Positions 51,849-64,000 of a DNA stretch of 64,000 nt are shown one piece after another. Positions within the stretch are counted from its first letter, which is position 1; each line of letters opens with the position of its first letter. The notes below the pieces were generated by a model that was not told the DNA's origin, ran no database searches, and saw only the letters and a program-made list of their open reading frames with translations. The translations under genes and the position numbers were made by a program. The DNA is from Pseudomonas brassicacearum. GTDB taxonomy: Bacteria > Pseudomonadota > Gammaproteobacteria > Pseudomonadales > Pseudomonadaceae. Where the stretch lies: NCBI RefSeq assembly GCF_003732225.1, contig NZ_MOBJ01000007.1, positions 427,647 through 491,646 on the forward strand, written 5' to 3'.

Positions 51849-52304
51849 CTAAACCTTCGGTTTGGCGTGAGCCGCCAGGCGTTCCAGCGCTGCACGTAAT
51901 TTCGGATCGCTGATGCCATCGGCTGTAGCCTGGATGGTTGCGCCCGCATCGATCGACAAACTGATGGTATGGCCAGTCGCCCCTTGCTGCACGGTCGGCG
52001 GTTGCACCTTGAACAGAATTCGCGTCAGGCTGGCGAATTCGTCGAACATCTGTAATTGCCGTTGCAGACGCTTTTGCTGGTAGCGCAGACGGGTTGCCCA
52101 ATGACCGTCGGTGACAATCAGCAACAAACTGCCTTCGCGCCACGAGGCCACGTGACAATGTTCACGGGCGGCGGGCTGCAACTGGCTTTCCAGTAACCGC
52201 TGTAAATGACCCAGGCGTTGTGCGTGACCGAAAATGGCTTTTAACGGTTTGGCTTCGCGAAGCAGAACGGCGGGTGCTCTGGCCGTAAGAGGGCGAAATG
52301 CCAT
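51849..52304 (-). CDS. dciA: DciA-family (DUF721) replication helicase loader
   Basis: 151-aa DUF721 protein. The N-terminal domain (LREAKPLKAIFGHAQRLGHL, CHVASWREGSLLLIVTDGHW, ATRLRYQQKRLQRQL) is the family core. DciA loads the DnaB helicase in bacteria without DnaC. The place divergent from secA is the normal Pseudomonas arrangement. ATG 52304 has AGGTG about 9 nt upstream; the in-frame extension further upstream is not conserved-looking. Confidence 0.88.
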   Translation of the reverse strand: MAFRPLTARAPAVLLREAKPLKAIFGHAQRLGHLQRLLESQLQPAAREHCHVASWREGSLLLIVTDGHWATRLRYQQKRLQRQLQMFDEFASLTRILFKVQPPTVQQGATGHTISLSIDAGATIQATADGISDPKLRAALERLAAHAKPKV

Positions 52305-52610
52305 GAGGGGGCACCTGAAGTAACAGAGCCGCCATGGTAGCAGAAAGCACTTGATGCGCCTGACCCATTGCTTTGTGACCGCTTTACTCATTAAATCAAC
52401 GAGTAACTTATGCCGTGAATGGCTTGAAGTTCAGCAAAAAGCCCTTATTTTAAGTGAGCCCCGTAACAGCGCTGTGCATGCATCGTGGAACAACGCCACT
52501 TTCCTCACCATCGTTTCCGGGTAGAATGCTCGTTCGCATGCGGCCATGAGGGCTGCACGGGCGACTCACGGGGCCGCCCTCCATCCCTTTGTGTGGAAGA
52601 TCCTGCCGAT
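52305..52610. promoter_or_regulatory. Divergent dciA / secA promoter region
   Basis: 306 bp without a gene. A -10-like TAGAAT at about 52523-52528 suits a secA promoter. GC-rich inverted words (GGGCCGCCC area, 52571-52580) lie in the secA leader. No regulatory RNA was recognised. Confidence 0.45.
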
Positions 52611-55346
<2,736 letters not shown>

Positions 55347-55372
55347 GATTTCTGCCAGACATTGAAATACCC

Positions 55373-55406
55373 GCGCCGCGACCGGCTTCAGCCGTCGCGG
55401 CGTTTT
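55373..55406 (+). terminator. Terminator of secA
   Basis: CGCCGCGACCGGC-TTCA-GCCGTCGCGGCG with TTTT, 26 bp after the stop. Confidence 0.85.
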
Positions 55407-55484
55407 ACCATTTAAAACACCGATGCCACGTTAAAAAGAACAGGGCGACGACGGTGCAGACATTACATTAAGAGGAGCGCTTTC

Positions 55485-56702
55485 ATGGCTGTTGGTCTTG
55501 GTCCTTTGCCAACGTTGCACCCGGTTGCCGGTTTTGAACTCGGTATCGCCTCGGCCGGCATCAAGCGCCCTGGGCGCAAAGATGTCGTGGTCATGCGCTG
55601 CGCCGAAGGTTCCACGGTCGCCGGTGTGTTCACGTTGAACGCCTTTTGCGCAGCGCCAGTGATTTTGGCCAAGCAACGCGTGCAGGGCCCGGTACGTTAT
55701 CTGTTGACCAACACCGGCAATGCCAACGCCGGCACCGGTGAGCCTGGCCTGGCCGCCGCCGAGCGCACGTGCGCCAAACTGGCTGAGTTGACCGGTGTCG
55801 ATGCAAGCCTGGTGCTGCCGTATTCCACCGGCGTGATTGGTGAACCGCTGCCGGTCGAAAAGATCGAAGGCGCGCTGCAAGCGGCCCTCGACGACCTGTC
55901 GGAGAACAATTGGGAGGCCGCGGCTACCGGGATCATGACCACCGACACCCTGCCAAAGGGTGCGAGCCGGCAGTTCCAGCATGAAGGCGTGACCATCACC
56001 GTCACCGGTATCAGCAAAGGCGCTGGCATGATTCGCCCGAACATGGCGACCATGCTCGGTTACATCGCCACCGACGCCAAAGTGTCCCGCGAAGTGTTGC
56101 AGAACCTGTTGCTGGACGGCGCCAACAAGTCGTTCAACCGCATCACCATCGACGGCGACACCTCGACCAACGATTGCTGCATGCTGATCGCCACCGGTAA
56201 AGCCGCACTGCCGGAAATCACCTCCGCCAGTGGTCCGCTGTTCGCGGCGCTGAAGCAGGCGGTGTTTGAGGTGTGCATGGACGTGGCTCAGGCGATCGTT
56301 CGCGATGGCGAGGGCGCGACCAAGTTCGTCACCGTTGAAGTCAACGGCGGCGGCAATCACCAGGAATGCCTGGACGTTGGTTACACCGTGGCGCATTCGC
56401 CATTGATCAAGACCGCGCTGTTCGCCTCCGATCCAAACTGGGGTCGCATTCTGGCGGCCGTGGGGCGTGCCGGTGTGCCGAACCTGGACGTGAGCAAGAT
56501 CGACGTATTTCTCGGTGAAGTCTGCATCGCCAGCCGTGGTGCCCGCGCCGCGACTTACACCGAAGCCCAGGGTTCGGCCGTGATGCAACGCGAAGAAATC
56601 ACCATTCGTATCGAGCTGGGCCGCGGTGATTGCAGCGAAACCATCTGGACCACCGACCTGTCCCACGAATACGTGAAGATCAACGCCGAATACCGCACGT
56701 AA
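55485..56702 (+). CDS. argJ: Bifunctional ornithine acetyltransferase / N-acetylglutamate synthase
   Basis: 405-aa ArgJ for arginine synthesis: it moves acetyl from N-acetylornithine to glutamate, and may also make acetylglutamate from acetyl-CoA. The precursor cleaves itself before Thr189 in [14 protein letters not shown]; that Thr becomes the N-terminal nucleophile of the beta chain. TNTGNANAGTG and [16 protein letters not shown] are further signatures. AGAGGAG is 8 nt before the ATG. Confidence 0.96.
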   Translation: MAVGLGPLPTLHPVAGFELGIASAGIKRPGRKDVVVMRCAEGSTVAGVFTLNAFCAAPVILAKQRVQGPVRYLLTNTGNANAGTGEPGLAAAERTCAKLAELTGVDASLVLPYSTGVIGEPLPVEKIEGALQAALDDLSENNWEAAATGIMTTDTLPKGASRQFQHEGVTITVTGISKGAGMIRPNMATMLGYIATDAKVSREVLQNLLLDGANKSFNRITIDGDTSTNDCCMLIATGKAALPEITSASGPLFAALKQAVFEVCMDVAQAIVRDGEGATKFVTVEVNGGGNHQECLDVGYTVAHSPLIKTALFASDPNWGRILAAVGRAGVPNLDVSKIDVFLGEVCIASRGARAATYTEAQGSAVMQREEITIRIELGRGDCSETIWTTDLSHEYVKINAEYRT

Positions 56703-56726
56703 TTACGTTTAGACCGTATCGCTCCA

Positions 56727-56800
56727 ATCGCGAGCAAGCTCGCTCCCACAGTAGATTGAGGTGCACACAAATCCAATGTGGGAGCGAGCTTGCTCGCGAT
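56727..56800. repeat. REP pair (TGTGGGAGCGAGCTTGCTCG family)
   Basis: Inverted copies 56727-56750 and 56777-56800 in the argJ-GST gap. Confidence 0.88.
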
Positions 56801-56858
56801 GAGGGTCTGTCAGTTACCACAAGACTGGCTTGTTCATTTCATAAAAAGGCGCCTGAAC

Positions 56859-57491
56859 ATGAGTTACCACCTGATCATCGGCGACAAACTGTATTCCTCC
56901 TGGTCCCTGCGCGGCGCTCTGGCGCTGGAACTGGCTGGCGCGACCTACACCGAAGAACTGATCAAGCTGAACCAGCCTGACACCCGCGAGCGCTTGCTCA
57001 AGCACTCGCCGACCGCCAAGGTCCCATTGCTGAAAACCGAACACGGCACCATTGCCGACTCGTTGGCGATCGCCGAGTATCTGGTTGAGCGTTTCCCGAA
57101 CGCCAACCTTTGGCCGAAGGACATTGCCGCCCGTGCCCAGGCGCGCTCGGCGTGCGCGCAGATGCACAGTGGTTTCTTCGCCATGCGTGGCAACATGCCG
57201 TTTGACCTGAGCCACGATGCGCCGCTGTCGCCGATGCCGCCGGAAGTGACGGTGGAAGTCGAACGGATGCTGGCGTTGTGGGCTGAATGCCGCGCGGTTG
57301 CAACCGAAACCGGCCCGTTCCTGTTCGGGAGCGTGAGTCTGGCCGACGCCTTTTTCGCACCGATTGCCGTGCGCTTGCGTACTTATCAAGTAGCGTTGCC
57401 GGCGGTTGATGCCGCTTATGTCGAAGCAATTTACCAATGGCCAGCCTTCAAGGCCTGGCAGAAAGCCGGTTTAGAGGAAATAGTGCGGTGA
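56859..57491 (+). CDS. Glutathione S-transferase family protein
   Basis: 210-aa GST. The thioredoxin-like N-terminal domain has YSSWSLRGALALELAG (catalytic Ser area), SPTAKVPLLKTEHGTIADSL (cis-Pro and the Glu/Asp-Ser glutathione-binding turn). The all-helical C-terminal domain includes FLFGSVSLADAFFAP. The substrate is unknown. It overlaps the Nudix gene by 4 bp (GTGA), so the two are co-translated. Confidence 0.9.
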   Translation: MSYHLIIGDKLYSSWSLRGALALELAGATYTEELIKLNQPDTRERLLKHSPTAKVPLLKTEHGTIADSLAIAEYLVERFPNANLWPKDIAARAQARSACAQMHSGFFAMRGNMPFDLSHDAPLSPMPPEVTVEVERMLALWAECRAVATETGPFLFGSVSLADAFFAPIAVRLRTYQVALPAVDAAYVEAIYQWPAFKAWQKAGLEEIVR

Positions 57492-58432
57492 AACGAGTTC
57501 ATGTAGCGGCAGCTGTCATCCGTGATGCCAGCGGCAGGATCCTCATCGCTCGCCGCGCCGATACCCAGCATCAGGGCGGTCTGTGGGAATTTCCCGGCGG
57601 CAAGGTCGAGGACGGTGAAGCGGTGCAAGCTGCGTTGTCCCGCGAGCTGCAGGAAGAGTTGGGCATTGTGGTCAGTGCCGCTCGGCCATTGATCAAGGTT
57701 CAGCATGACTATCCGGACAAGCAAGTGTTGCTGGATGTCTGGGAGGTCTCGGCGTTTACCGGCGAACCCCATGGTGCTGAAGGCCAGCCTCTGGCGTGGG
57801 TGACGGCGCGTGAACTGCGCGACTACGAGTTTCCGGCCGCCAACCAGCCGATCGTGGCGGCTGCGCGTCTGCCTGGCGAATACCTGATCACCCCGGAAGG
57901 CCTGGAAACTCCGGCCCTGCTGCGCGGTATTCAGAAAGCCATCGCCGGTGGGATAAAGCTGATTCAGTTGCGTGCGCCTAATGGCTACGACCCGCAATAC
58001 CGTGATCTGGCGGTGGACGCCGTGGGGTTGTGTGCCGGCAAGGCGCAGCTGATGCTCAAGGGCCCGTTCGAGTGGCTGGGAGACTTCCCGGCCGCCGGCT
58101 GGCACATCACCGCCGCGCAACTGCGTAAATACGCCAGCGCCGGGCGTCCGTTGCCAGCCTCGCGCTGGTTGGCGGCCTCCTGCCACAACGCCGAGGAGCT
58201 GAGCCTGGCCGAGCAGATGGGTGTGGACTTCGTCACCCTGTCACCGGTTCAGCCGACCCAGACTCATCCGGATGCGTTACCACTCGGTTGGGAGCAGGCC
58301 TCGCAGTTGATTGCAGGCTTCAGCAAACCGGTGTTCCTGCTCGGTGGTGTAGGGCCTGCTGAACGGCAGAAAGCCTGGGAAGCGGGCGCGCAGGGCGTGG
58401 CGGGGATTCGGGCGTTTTGGCCTGAGGCCTGA
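57488..58432 (+). CDS. Nudix (MutT-like) / thiamine-phosphate-synthase-like fusion
   Basis: 314-aa two-domain protein. Residues 1-130 are a MutT-type Nudix hydrolase with the Nudix box GKVEDGEAVQAALSRELQEE followed by LG; this type removes 8-oxo-dGTP. Residues about 140-314 are ThiE/TenI-like (GIKLIQLRAPNG, DFVTLSPVQPTQTHPDA, KPVFLLGGVGP). The fusion is usual in Pseudomonas. The ThiE half lacks the clear pyrophosphate-binding KDR-type segment, so it may not make thiamine phosphate. GTG start overlaps the GST stop. Confidence 0.9.
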   Translation: MKRVHVAAAVIRDASGRILIARRADTQHQGGLWEFPGGKVEDGEAVQAALSRELQEELGIVVSAARPLIKVQHDYPDKQVLLDVWEVSAFTGEPHGAEGQPLAWVTARELRDYEFPAANQPIVAAARLPGEYLITPEGLETPALLRGIQKAIAGGIKLIQLRAPNGYDPQYRDLAVDAVGLCAGKAQLMLKGPFEWLGDFPAAGWHITAAQLRKYASAGRPLPASRWLAASCHNAEELSLAEQMGVDFVTLSPVQPTQTHPDALPLGWEQASQLIAGFSKPVFLLGGVGPAERQKAWEAGAQGVAGIRAFWPEA

Positions 58433-58455
58433 TTTGCGTTGTAGCTACTGGCCCC

Positions 58456-58529
58456 ATCGCGAGCAAGCTCGCTCCCACATTGGATCTGTGTACACCCCAA
58501 TCCACTGTGGGAGCGAGCTTGCTCGCGAT
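58456..58529. repeat. REP pair (TGTGGGAGCGAGCTTGCTCG family)
   Basis: Inverted copies 58456-58478 and 58506-58529 between converging genes. Confidence 0.88.
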
Positions 58530-58561
58530 GACGGCCTGATAGACGCCAGATCTTCAGCTGA

Positions 58562-59143
58562 CTAAACCTTGGGTTTGTCCGCCGCCTGCCATAAAATCTC
58601 GGCAATCCCTTGACGCTTGGCAATCAGCCGAGCCGCCACAAACAGCAGGTCCGACAAGCGATTGATATACGCCAGGCCAACCCCGGCCAACGGCTCCAGC
58701 GCATTCAGATGCTGGCAACGTCGCTCGGCACTGCGCGCCAGGCTGCGGCAGACGTGGGCTTGGGCAATCAAGGCGGAACCACCGGGCAGAATGAAGTTCT
58801 TCAGTGGCCCCAGCTCTTCGTTCCAGGCATCGATCGCCGCTTCCAGGCGTTCGACTTCCGCCGCATTCAAGGCCTGATACACCGGCATTGCCAGTTCGCC
58901 ACCCAAGTCGAACAACCGGTGCTGGCAAGGTTCAAGCACCTCGATCACCTCAGCCAGGTCAGGATGTTCGCGGCATTGCTCGGCCAATCCGGCCAGCAGC
59001 AATCCCAACTGACTGTTCAGCGCATCGACTTCGCCGATGGCCTCAACCCGTGGATGATCCTTGGGCACGCGGCGACCGTCGCCAAGCCCGGTTTCACCTT
59101 TGTCGCCGGTGCGGGTGTAAATCTTCGACAAGCGAAAACCCAT
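58562..59143 (-). CDS. Cob(I)alamin adenosyltransferase, PduO type
   Basis: 193-aa PduO-type enzyme that moves the adenosyl group of ATP to cob(I)alamin to give adenosylcobalamin. The ATP-binding N-terminus is KIYTRTGDKGETGLGDGRRV, followed by KDHPRVEAIGEVDALNSQLG; the C-terminal signature is RSAERRCQHLN ... YINRLSDLLFVAAR. The ATG at 59143 lies 2 bp after the stop of the sensor kinase gene, so they share a message. Confidence 0.93.
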   Translation of the reverse strand: MGFRLSKIYTRTGDKGETGLGDGRRVPKDHPRVEAIGEVDALNSQLGLLLAGLAEQCREHPDLAEVIEVLEPCQHRLFDLGGELAMPVYQALNAAEVERLEAAIDAWNEELGPLKNFILPGGSALIAQAHVCRSLARSAERRCQHLNALEPLAGVGLAYINRLSDLLFVAARLIAKRQGIAEILWQAADKPKV

Positions 59144-59145
59144 GC

Positions 59146-61182
59146 TTAGCGCTCCAGTTGTTTGAGTTCGTGAGAGGCGAGCGGGGTGCCCGCCAATGGC
59201 AGGCGCAAGGTGAAACACGTGCCTTGGCCGAGGGTCGATTGCACTTCCATCTGACCCTTGTGATTGTTGGTGATGATGAAGTACGACACCGACAGTCCGA
59301 GGCCGGTGCCCTGGCCGATTTCCTTGGTGGTGAAGAACGGTTCGAAGGTGCGTTTTCGCACGTTCTCGCTCATGCCCACGCCGTTATCTTCCACCTGAAT
59401 TTCCGCCCACGGCGGGTTCAATCGGGTGCGCAGAATAATTCGCCCGGGTTCTCTGTCGTCTTCGCGCTGGTGAATTGCCTGGGCAGCGTTTTTCAACAGG
59501 TTGAGCAGCACTTGTTCCAGTTCGTTGGCGGTGCCTGGCACCGGGCCCAACTGCGGGTCGAACTGGCGCGTGATGGCCTGGCCCTTGAAGTCGAAGCCGA
59601 TGGCCAGATCGAAGTCATTGCTGGCGATCTCCACGGCTTGATCGATCAGTGCCGGGAGGTCGCACGGGGCCATTTGGCGGTTGCTGCGACGACTGAAACT
59701 GAGCATGTGGGTGACGATCTTCGCCGCCCGGGCGCCGGCCTGTTGAATGCCATCGAGCAGTTGCGGTACTTCGCGGTTTTGCAGGTAGCGATTGACACTG
59801 TCCAGCTCGAGGCCGAGCTGTTCGGCGGTTTCCATATTCTTGGGCAGGTCCGCCGACAAGCGCCGGCGAATGTTCTGCACGTTGTGCAGGATCGCGCCCA
59901 AAGGGTTGTTGATTTCGTGGGCCATGCCAGCGGCGAGGCCACCGACCGAGAGCATCTTCTCCGACTGCACCATCATTTCTTCCAGGGACAGGCGCTGGGT
60001 GATGTCGTCGATCCGGATGACCACGCCACGCCCGGCGCCGCCCATCAACGGATAAAAGGTCAGTGCGTAATGCCTGGGTTCGTCGTCCTTGATCCAGGTG
60101 ACGCGCTCGATCTTGGCCACGCTGTGCTGCTCGACGGTTTCCTTGAGCTGCGGCAGGAAAGGTTTAAGCGGTTCAAAGGCGAGGAAGATCGGCTGGTTCA
60201 GCGCTTCGTCCAGGCGCGTGCCGGAAAGTGCGCTGGCTTCCTGGTTCCATTGGGTCACGTAGAGCTGTTCATCGAGGGCAATCAGTGCTGAAGGCATCGA
60301 GTCGATGATGCTGTTGAGGTAGTTCTGAAAGCCGGTGAGTTTCTTCTCGATCTTGCTCCGCACCTGGACTTCCAGCTCCAGCTTGCGGTTGGTGTGACGG
60401 GTTTCTTCGGCCAGGCCCTGAGCCTGGTCGTAGGCAGCCTGGGAGTCGTCTCGCGCGCGCTTGAGTTGCTGCTCGCGAGCTTCGATGCGCGAGAGCATGG
60501 TATTGAAGGCTTCGGCGAGACTGCCGATTTCGTCGTGGTTACCGCGAGAGGCACGCAAGGCGTAGTTTTCTTCGCGAGTGACCTGCCGGGACAATTCTTC
60601 GAGTTCATGGATCGGTCGGGTGATCAGGCGTTTGATCTGCCGGGCAATGACCAGCCACAACAGCACGCTGAATATCAGAATCCCGAGGCTGGCGGTCAAA
60701 GTACCGGTATAGAAAGCCATCGGCAATTCGCTGCTGGCTACCAGCAGCAGATGGCCCGGCGCCTCGCCTGGGCGTAGGAGGGTGATCAGTTGATTGCTGC
60801 GAAATTCGGTGGCCTGCCACGCTTCGATATTCCGATAGAGCTCGGGCAACTTGAGTTTTTCGCCGTGCTGCACCTGGGCCAGGAGTTGGCCTTTAGCGTC
60901 ATACAGCGCCGCCGTTTTGAGCGGTGAATAGCTGTTGAGTTCGTTGAGCAGCCTTTGGGCTTCTTCTGGCGAGTTGAGCGCCTGGGCGGCGATTGACGGA
61001 TTGGCCACCAGGCGGCCGATGGTCTGCAAGGCCTGCGGGGCCATGCTTTCCTGGGAGATCCAATAGGCGGCGCTGATAAAGGTCAGGTTGGCCACCAGCA
61101 ATACGGTGGTCAACAGCACCAACAGGGCGGCCAGCAGTTTCTGGCCGACCGGCAGGTTTTCAAGGCGCTGGCGCAATGGCAT
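59146..61182 (-). CDS. Membrane sensor histidine kinase (HAMP-PAS-HisKA-HATPase)
   Basis: 678-aa kinase with TM1 (about 15-37), a periplasmic sensor (about 40-165), TM2 (about 168-190), HAMP, a coiled coil, and a PAS domain (about 285-400, [19 protein letters not shown]). The phospho-acceptor His lies in [19 protein letters not shown]-binding motifs are [26 protein letters not shown] and GTGLGLSVS. No response regulator gene is adjacent, so the partner is unknown. It is co-transcribed with the cobalamin adenosyltransferase gene. Confidence 0.92.
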   Translation of the reverse strand: MPLRQRLENLPVGQKLLAALLVLLTTVLLVANLTFISAAYWISQESMAPQALQTIGRLVANPSIAAQALNSPEEAQRLLNELNSYSPLKTAALYDAKGQLLAQVQHGEKLKLPELYRNIEAWQATEFRSNQLITLLRPGEAPGHLLLVASSELPMAFYTGTLTASLGILIFSVLLWLVIARQIKRLITRPIHELEELSRQVTREENYALRASRGNHDEIGSLAEAFNTMLSRIEAREQQLKRARDDSQAAYDQAQGLAEETRHTNRKLELEVQVRSKIEKKLTGFQNYLNSIIDSMPSALIALDEQLYVTQWNQEASALSGTRLDEALNQPIFLAFEPLKPFLPQLKETVEQHSVAKIERVTWIKDDEPRHYALTFYPLMGGAGRGVVIRIDDITQRLSLEEMMVQSEKMLSVGGLAAGMAHEINNPLGAILHNVQNIRRRLSADLPKNMETAEQLGLELDSVNRYLQNREVPQLLDGIQQAGARAAKIVTHMLSFSRRSNRQMAPCDLPALIDQAVEIASNDFDLAIGFDFKGQAITRQFDPQLGPVPGTANELEQVLLNLLKNAAQAIHQREDDREPGRIILRTRLNPPWAEIQVEDNGVGMSENVRKRTFEPFFTTKEIGQGTGLGLSVSYFIITNNHKGQMEVQSTLGQGTCFTLRLPLAGTPLASHELKQLER

Positions 61183-61227
61183 CGGGGTCGTCGCTAAAAA
61201 GGAACAGGAAGGCAGCGTAGCCGCTGC

Positions 61228-62287
<1,060 letters not shown>

Positions 62288-62773
62288 ATGCCGTCGTTCG
62301 ACGTGGTATCCGAACTGGACAAACACGAACTCACCAACGCGGTCGAGAACGCCGTCAAGGAACTCGACCGTCGTTATGACTTGAAAGGCAAAGGCAGCTT
62401 CGAGTTCAAGGAAAAGGACCTGACCGTCAACCTGACCGCCGAGGCCGACTTCCAGCTTGAAGCGATGATCGAGATCCTCAAGCTGGCCCTGGTCAAGCGC
62501 AAGATCGATGTGCAGTGCCTTGAGGTAAAAGACGCCTATGCTTCCGGCAAGCTGATGAAGCAGGACGCCGTGCTCAAGGAAGGCATCGACAAGGAGCTGG
62601 CGAAGAAGATCGTCGCTCACGTCAAAGACGCCAAGCTCAAGGTCCAGGCCGCCATTCAGGGCGAGCAGGTGCGGATCACCGGCAAGAAGCGTGACGACCT
62701 GCAAGAAGCCATTGCGGCCTTGCGCGCCAAGGAATTTGGCATGCCGCTGCAGTTCAACAACTTCCGCGACTGA
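62288..62773 (+). CDS. yajQ: YajQ-family nucleotide-binding protein
   Basis: 161-aa YajQ (DUF520): [20 protein letters not shown], then [16 protein letters not shown] and a closing [14 protein letters not shown]. Family members bind c-di-GMP in Xanthomonas and Pseudomonas and interact with transcription factors. GGAG precedes the ATG by 7 nt. It is followed by an mscS-family gene after 135 bp. Confidence 0.95.
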   Translation: MPSFDVVSELDKHELTNAVENAVKELDRRYDLKGKGSFEFKEKDLTVNLTAEADFQLEAMIEILKLALVKRKIDVQCLEVKDAYASGKLMKQDAVLKEGIDKELAKKIVAHVKDAKLKVQAAIQGEQVRITGKKRDDLQEAIAALRAKEFGMPLQFNNFRD

Positions 62774-62908
62774 TCAGTCTTCAGGGAACCTCCGGGCGTT
62801 ATTGACGTCCGAGGCCCAAGCAATGGCAGAAATGATTGAACCCTGACGGTTCGATCTTTCTGCCGCTCAGTTTCAACAAGCCGGGTAGCCGGGAATCAGG
62901 AGAGACAA

Positions 62909-63745
62909 ATGGACATAAATGCTGAAGTGGACAACCTGGTCAAGGCTTCCCAGGCCTGGATCCCGATGATCATGGAATACGGCAGCCGTGTGCTGCTGGC
63001 GGTCATTACCCTGGCCATTGGCTGGTGGCTGATCAACAAGCTGACCGCCAAGGTTGGCAAATTGCTGGCCATGCGTAATGCCGACCTGGCGTTGCAGGGG
63101 TTTGTCACCAGCCTTGCGAACATCGTTCTCAAGATAATGCTGATTGTCAGCGTAGCCTCGATGATCGGTGTGGAAACCACCTCGTTCGTGGCGGCTATCG
63201 GTGCGGCGACACTGGCCATCGGCCTGGCGTTGCAGGGTAGTCTGGCGAACTTCGCTGGCGGCGTGCTGATTCTGTTGTTCCGTCCGTTCCGGATCGGTGA
63301 CTGGATCGAAGCCCAAGGCACTGCGGGTACGGTCGACAGTATCCAGATCTTCCATACCGTGATCCGCACTGGCGACAACAAGACGGTCATCGTGCCCAAC
63401 GGCATTTTGTCCAACGGCATCATCACCAACACCAACCGTCAGCTGACTCGCAAAGTTGTGTTCGACGTTAGTGTGAACTATGACGCTGACCTGCAAAAAG
63501 CCCGTGAGGTGCTGCTGGAACTGGCCAAGGATAAACGCGTACTGACCGATCCTGCAGCGGTGGCCGTGGTCTCGACCTTGGGTGACAGCTCGATCACCGT
63601 GTCCTTGCGTGTCTGGGTGAATACTGCCGACTATTGGGATGTGCTGTTCCAGTTCAACGAACATTCCCGTGATCGTCTGAAAGCCGCCGGTATTGATATT
63701 CCGTTTCCTCAGCGCGTGATTCGCGTGGTTCAGGAAGCGGCGTAA
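62909..63745 (+). CDS. mscS: Small-conductance mechanosensitive channel, MscS family
   Basis: 278-aa MscS. Three membrane segments are seen at about residues 25-45, 65-90 and 93-125; the third is the Gly/Ala-rich pore helix (AATLAIGLALQGSLANFAGG). The cytosolic domain has FRIGDWIEAQGTAGTVDSI and VIVPNGILSNGIITN. The channel opens under membrane tension to release solutes in osmotic down-shock. The length matches the family. A terminator is at 63794. Confidence 0.94.
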   Translation: MDINAEVDNLVKASQAWIPMIMEYGSRVLLAVITLAIGWWLINKLTAKVGKLLAMRNADLALQGFVTSLANIVLKIMLIVSVASMIGVETTSFVAAIGAATLAIGLALQGSLANFAGGVLILLFRPFRIGDWIEAQGTAGTVDSIQIFHTVIRTGDNKTVIVPNGILSNGIITNTNRQLTRKVVFDVSVNYDADLQKAREVLLELAKDKRVLTDPAAVAVVSTLGDSSITVSLRVWVNTADYWDVLFQFNEHSRDRLKAAGIDIPFPQRVIRVVQEAA

Positions 63746-63793
63746 CAAGTACCGGTTTGTTACTTGGCCTTTTGGTCAAGTATCGGCGACGAA

Positions 63794-63825
63794 CTCAAGG
63801 GGCGATAAGCCCCTTGAGTGTTTTT
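63794..63825 (+). terminator. Terminator of mscS
   Basis: CTCAAGGGGC-GATA-AGCCCCTTGAG followed by TGTTTTT. Confidence 0.85.
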
Positions 63826-63958
63826 ACAGTCTGCTGTTTTGTTGCTCTGAAACTGGAATAGGGTGCTGGCTTATTATTAGCTGGCTATTTATTAAAGTTG
63901 GTTTTGTATTGCCATAAAGCAGGCACAAAAAAAGGCCCATCAGTGATGGTAATGCTGT

Positions 63959-64000
63959 TCACTTAAGCGGAGCAGCCTTACGGTCTACTGGAAAACGGGT
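63959..64000 (-). CDS. C-terminal codons of a gene entering from the right (possibly IS4-family transposase)
   Basis: The minus strand reads TRFPVDRKAAPLK then TGA. The basic tail, and the sequence after it (TTAAGTGAACAGCATTACC, then the palindrome CATCACTGATG, GGCC and a T-run at 63927-63933), remind me of the right end of Pseudomonas IS4-type insertion sequences. This is from memory and cannot be settled in this window. Confidence 0.3.
   Translation of the reverse strand, partial: TRFPVDRKAAPLK

Overview
The window is chromosomal DNA of a Pseudomonas, most likely of the P. fluorescens group. The evidence is the mvaT, secA-argJ, dciA-secA and fum/pyk gene contexts, the high GC content, and many copies of two REP families typical of these genomes (TGTGGGAGCGAGCTTGCTCG and GTAGGAGCTGCCGCAGGCTG). 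No rRNA, tRNA or CRISPR array is visible.

Region 1 (1-35.8 kb) is an insecticidal toxin complex (Tc) island interleaved with core metabolism. At the left edge lie a truncated TccC-type RHS gene and a TcB (TcaC/TcdB-type) gene on the minus strand. A core block follows: class I fumarase, a GGDEF protein, a ferredoxin-reductase-like protein, an enoyl-CoA hydratase and pyruvate kinase. A second complete TccC-type gene with an unrecognised C-terminal toxin domain sits between the hydratase and pyk, flanked by a 213-bp direct repeat of the pyk tail. Beyond pyk a tandem duplication begins inside pyk and carries a small Ig-domain gene, a TPR lipoprotein and a DUF6124-like gene; the second copy has lost a PilZ gene. 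The island ends with a 1032-aa Ig-repeat protein, a split TcA (TcaA-like plus TcaB-like) and a 1438-aa protein with Ig-like repeats.

Six palindromes of the form CTGT-N8-ACAG lie about 73-105 bp upstream of the starts of the scattered island genes (TcB, the second TccC, both small Ig genes, the Ig-repeat gene, TcaA). They suggest one regulon and make a toxin system out of pieces that are not adjacent. The working model is that TcaA+TcaB form the injection/receptor subunit, TcB plus either TccC form the toxin cocoon, and the free-standing Ig proteins are accessory, perhaps target-binding, parts.

Region 2 (35.8-64 kb) is ordinary Pseudomonas core genome: a DUF58/MoxR/DUF4350/DUF4129/SpoIIM/RDD operon, sbcB, mvaT, purU (with a MITE-like element in its upstream region), a glycosyltransferase/deacetylase/flippase operon, an amino-acid chemoreceptor, dciA, secA, argJ, a GST, a Nudix-ThiE fusion, a PduO-type cobalamin adenosyltransferase, a sensor kinase, a ketopantoate-reductase-like gene, yajQ and an MscS-family channel. 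The right edge may enter an insertion sequence.
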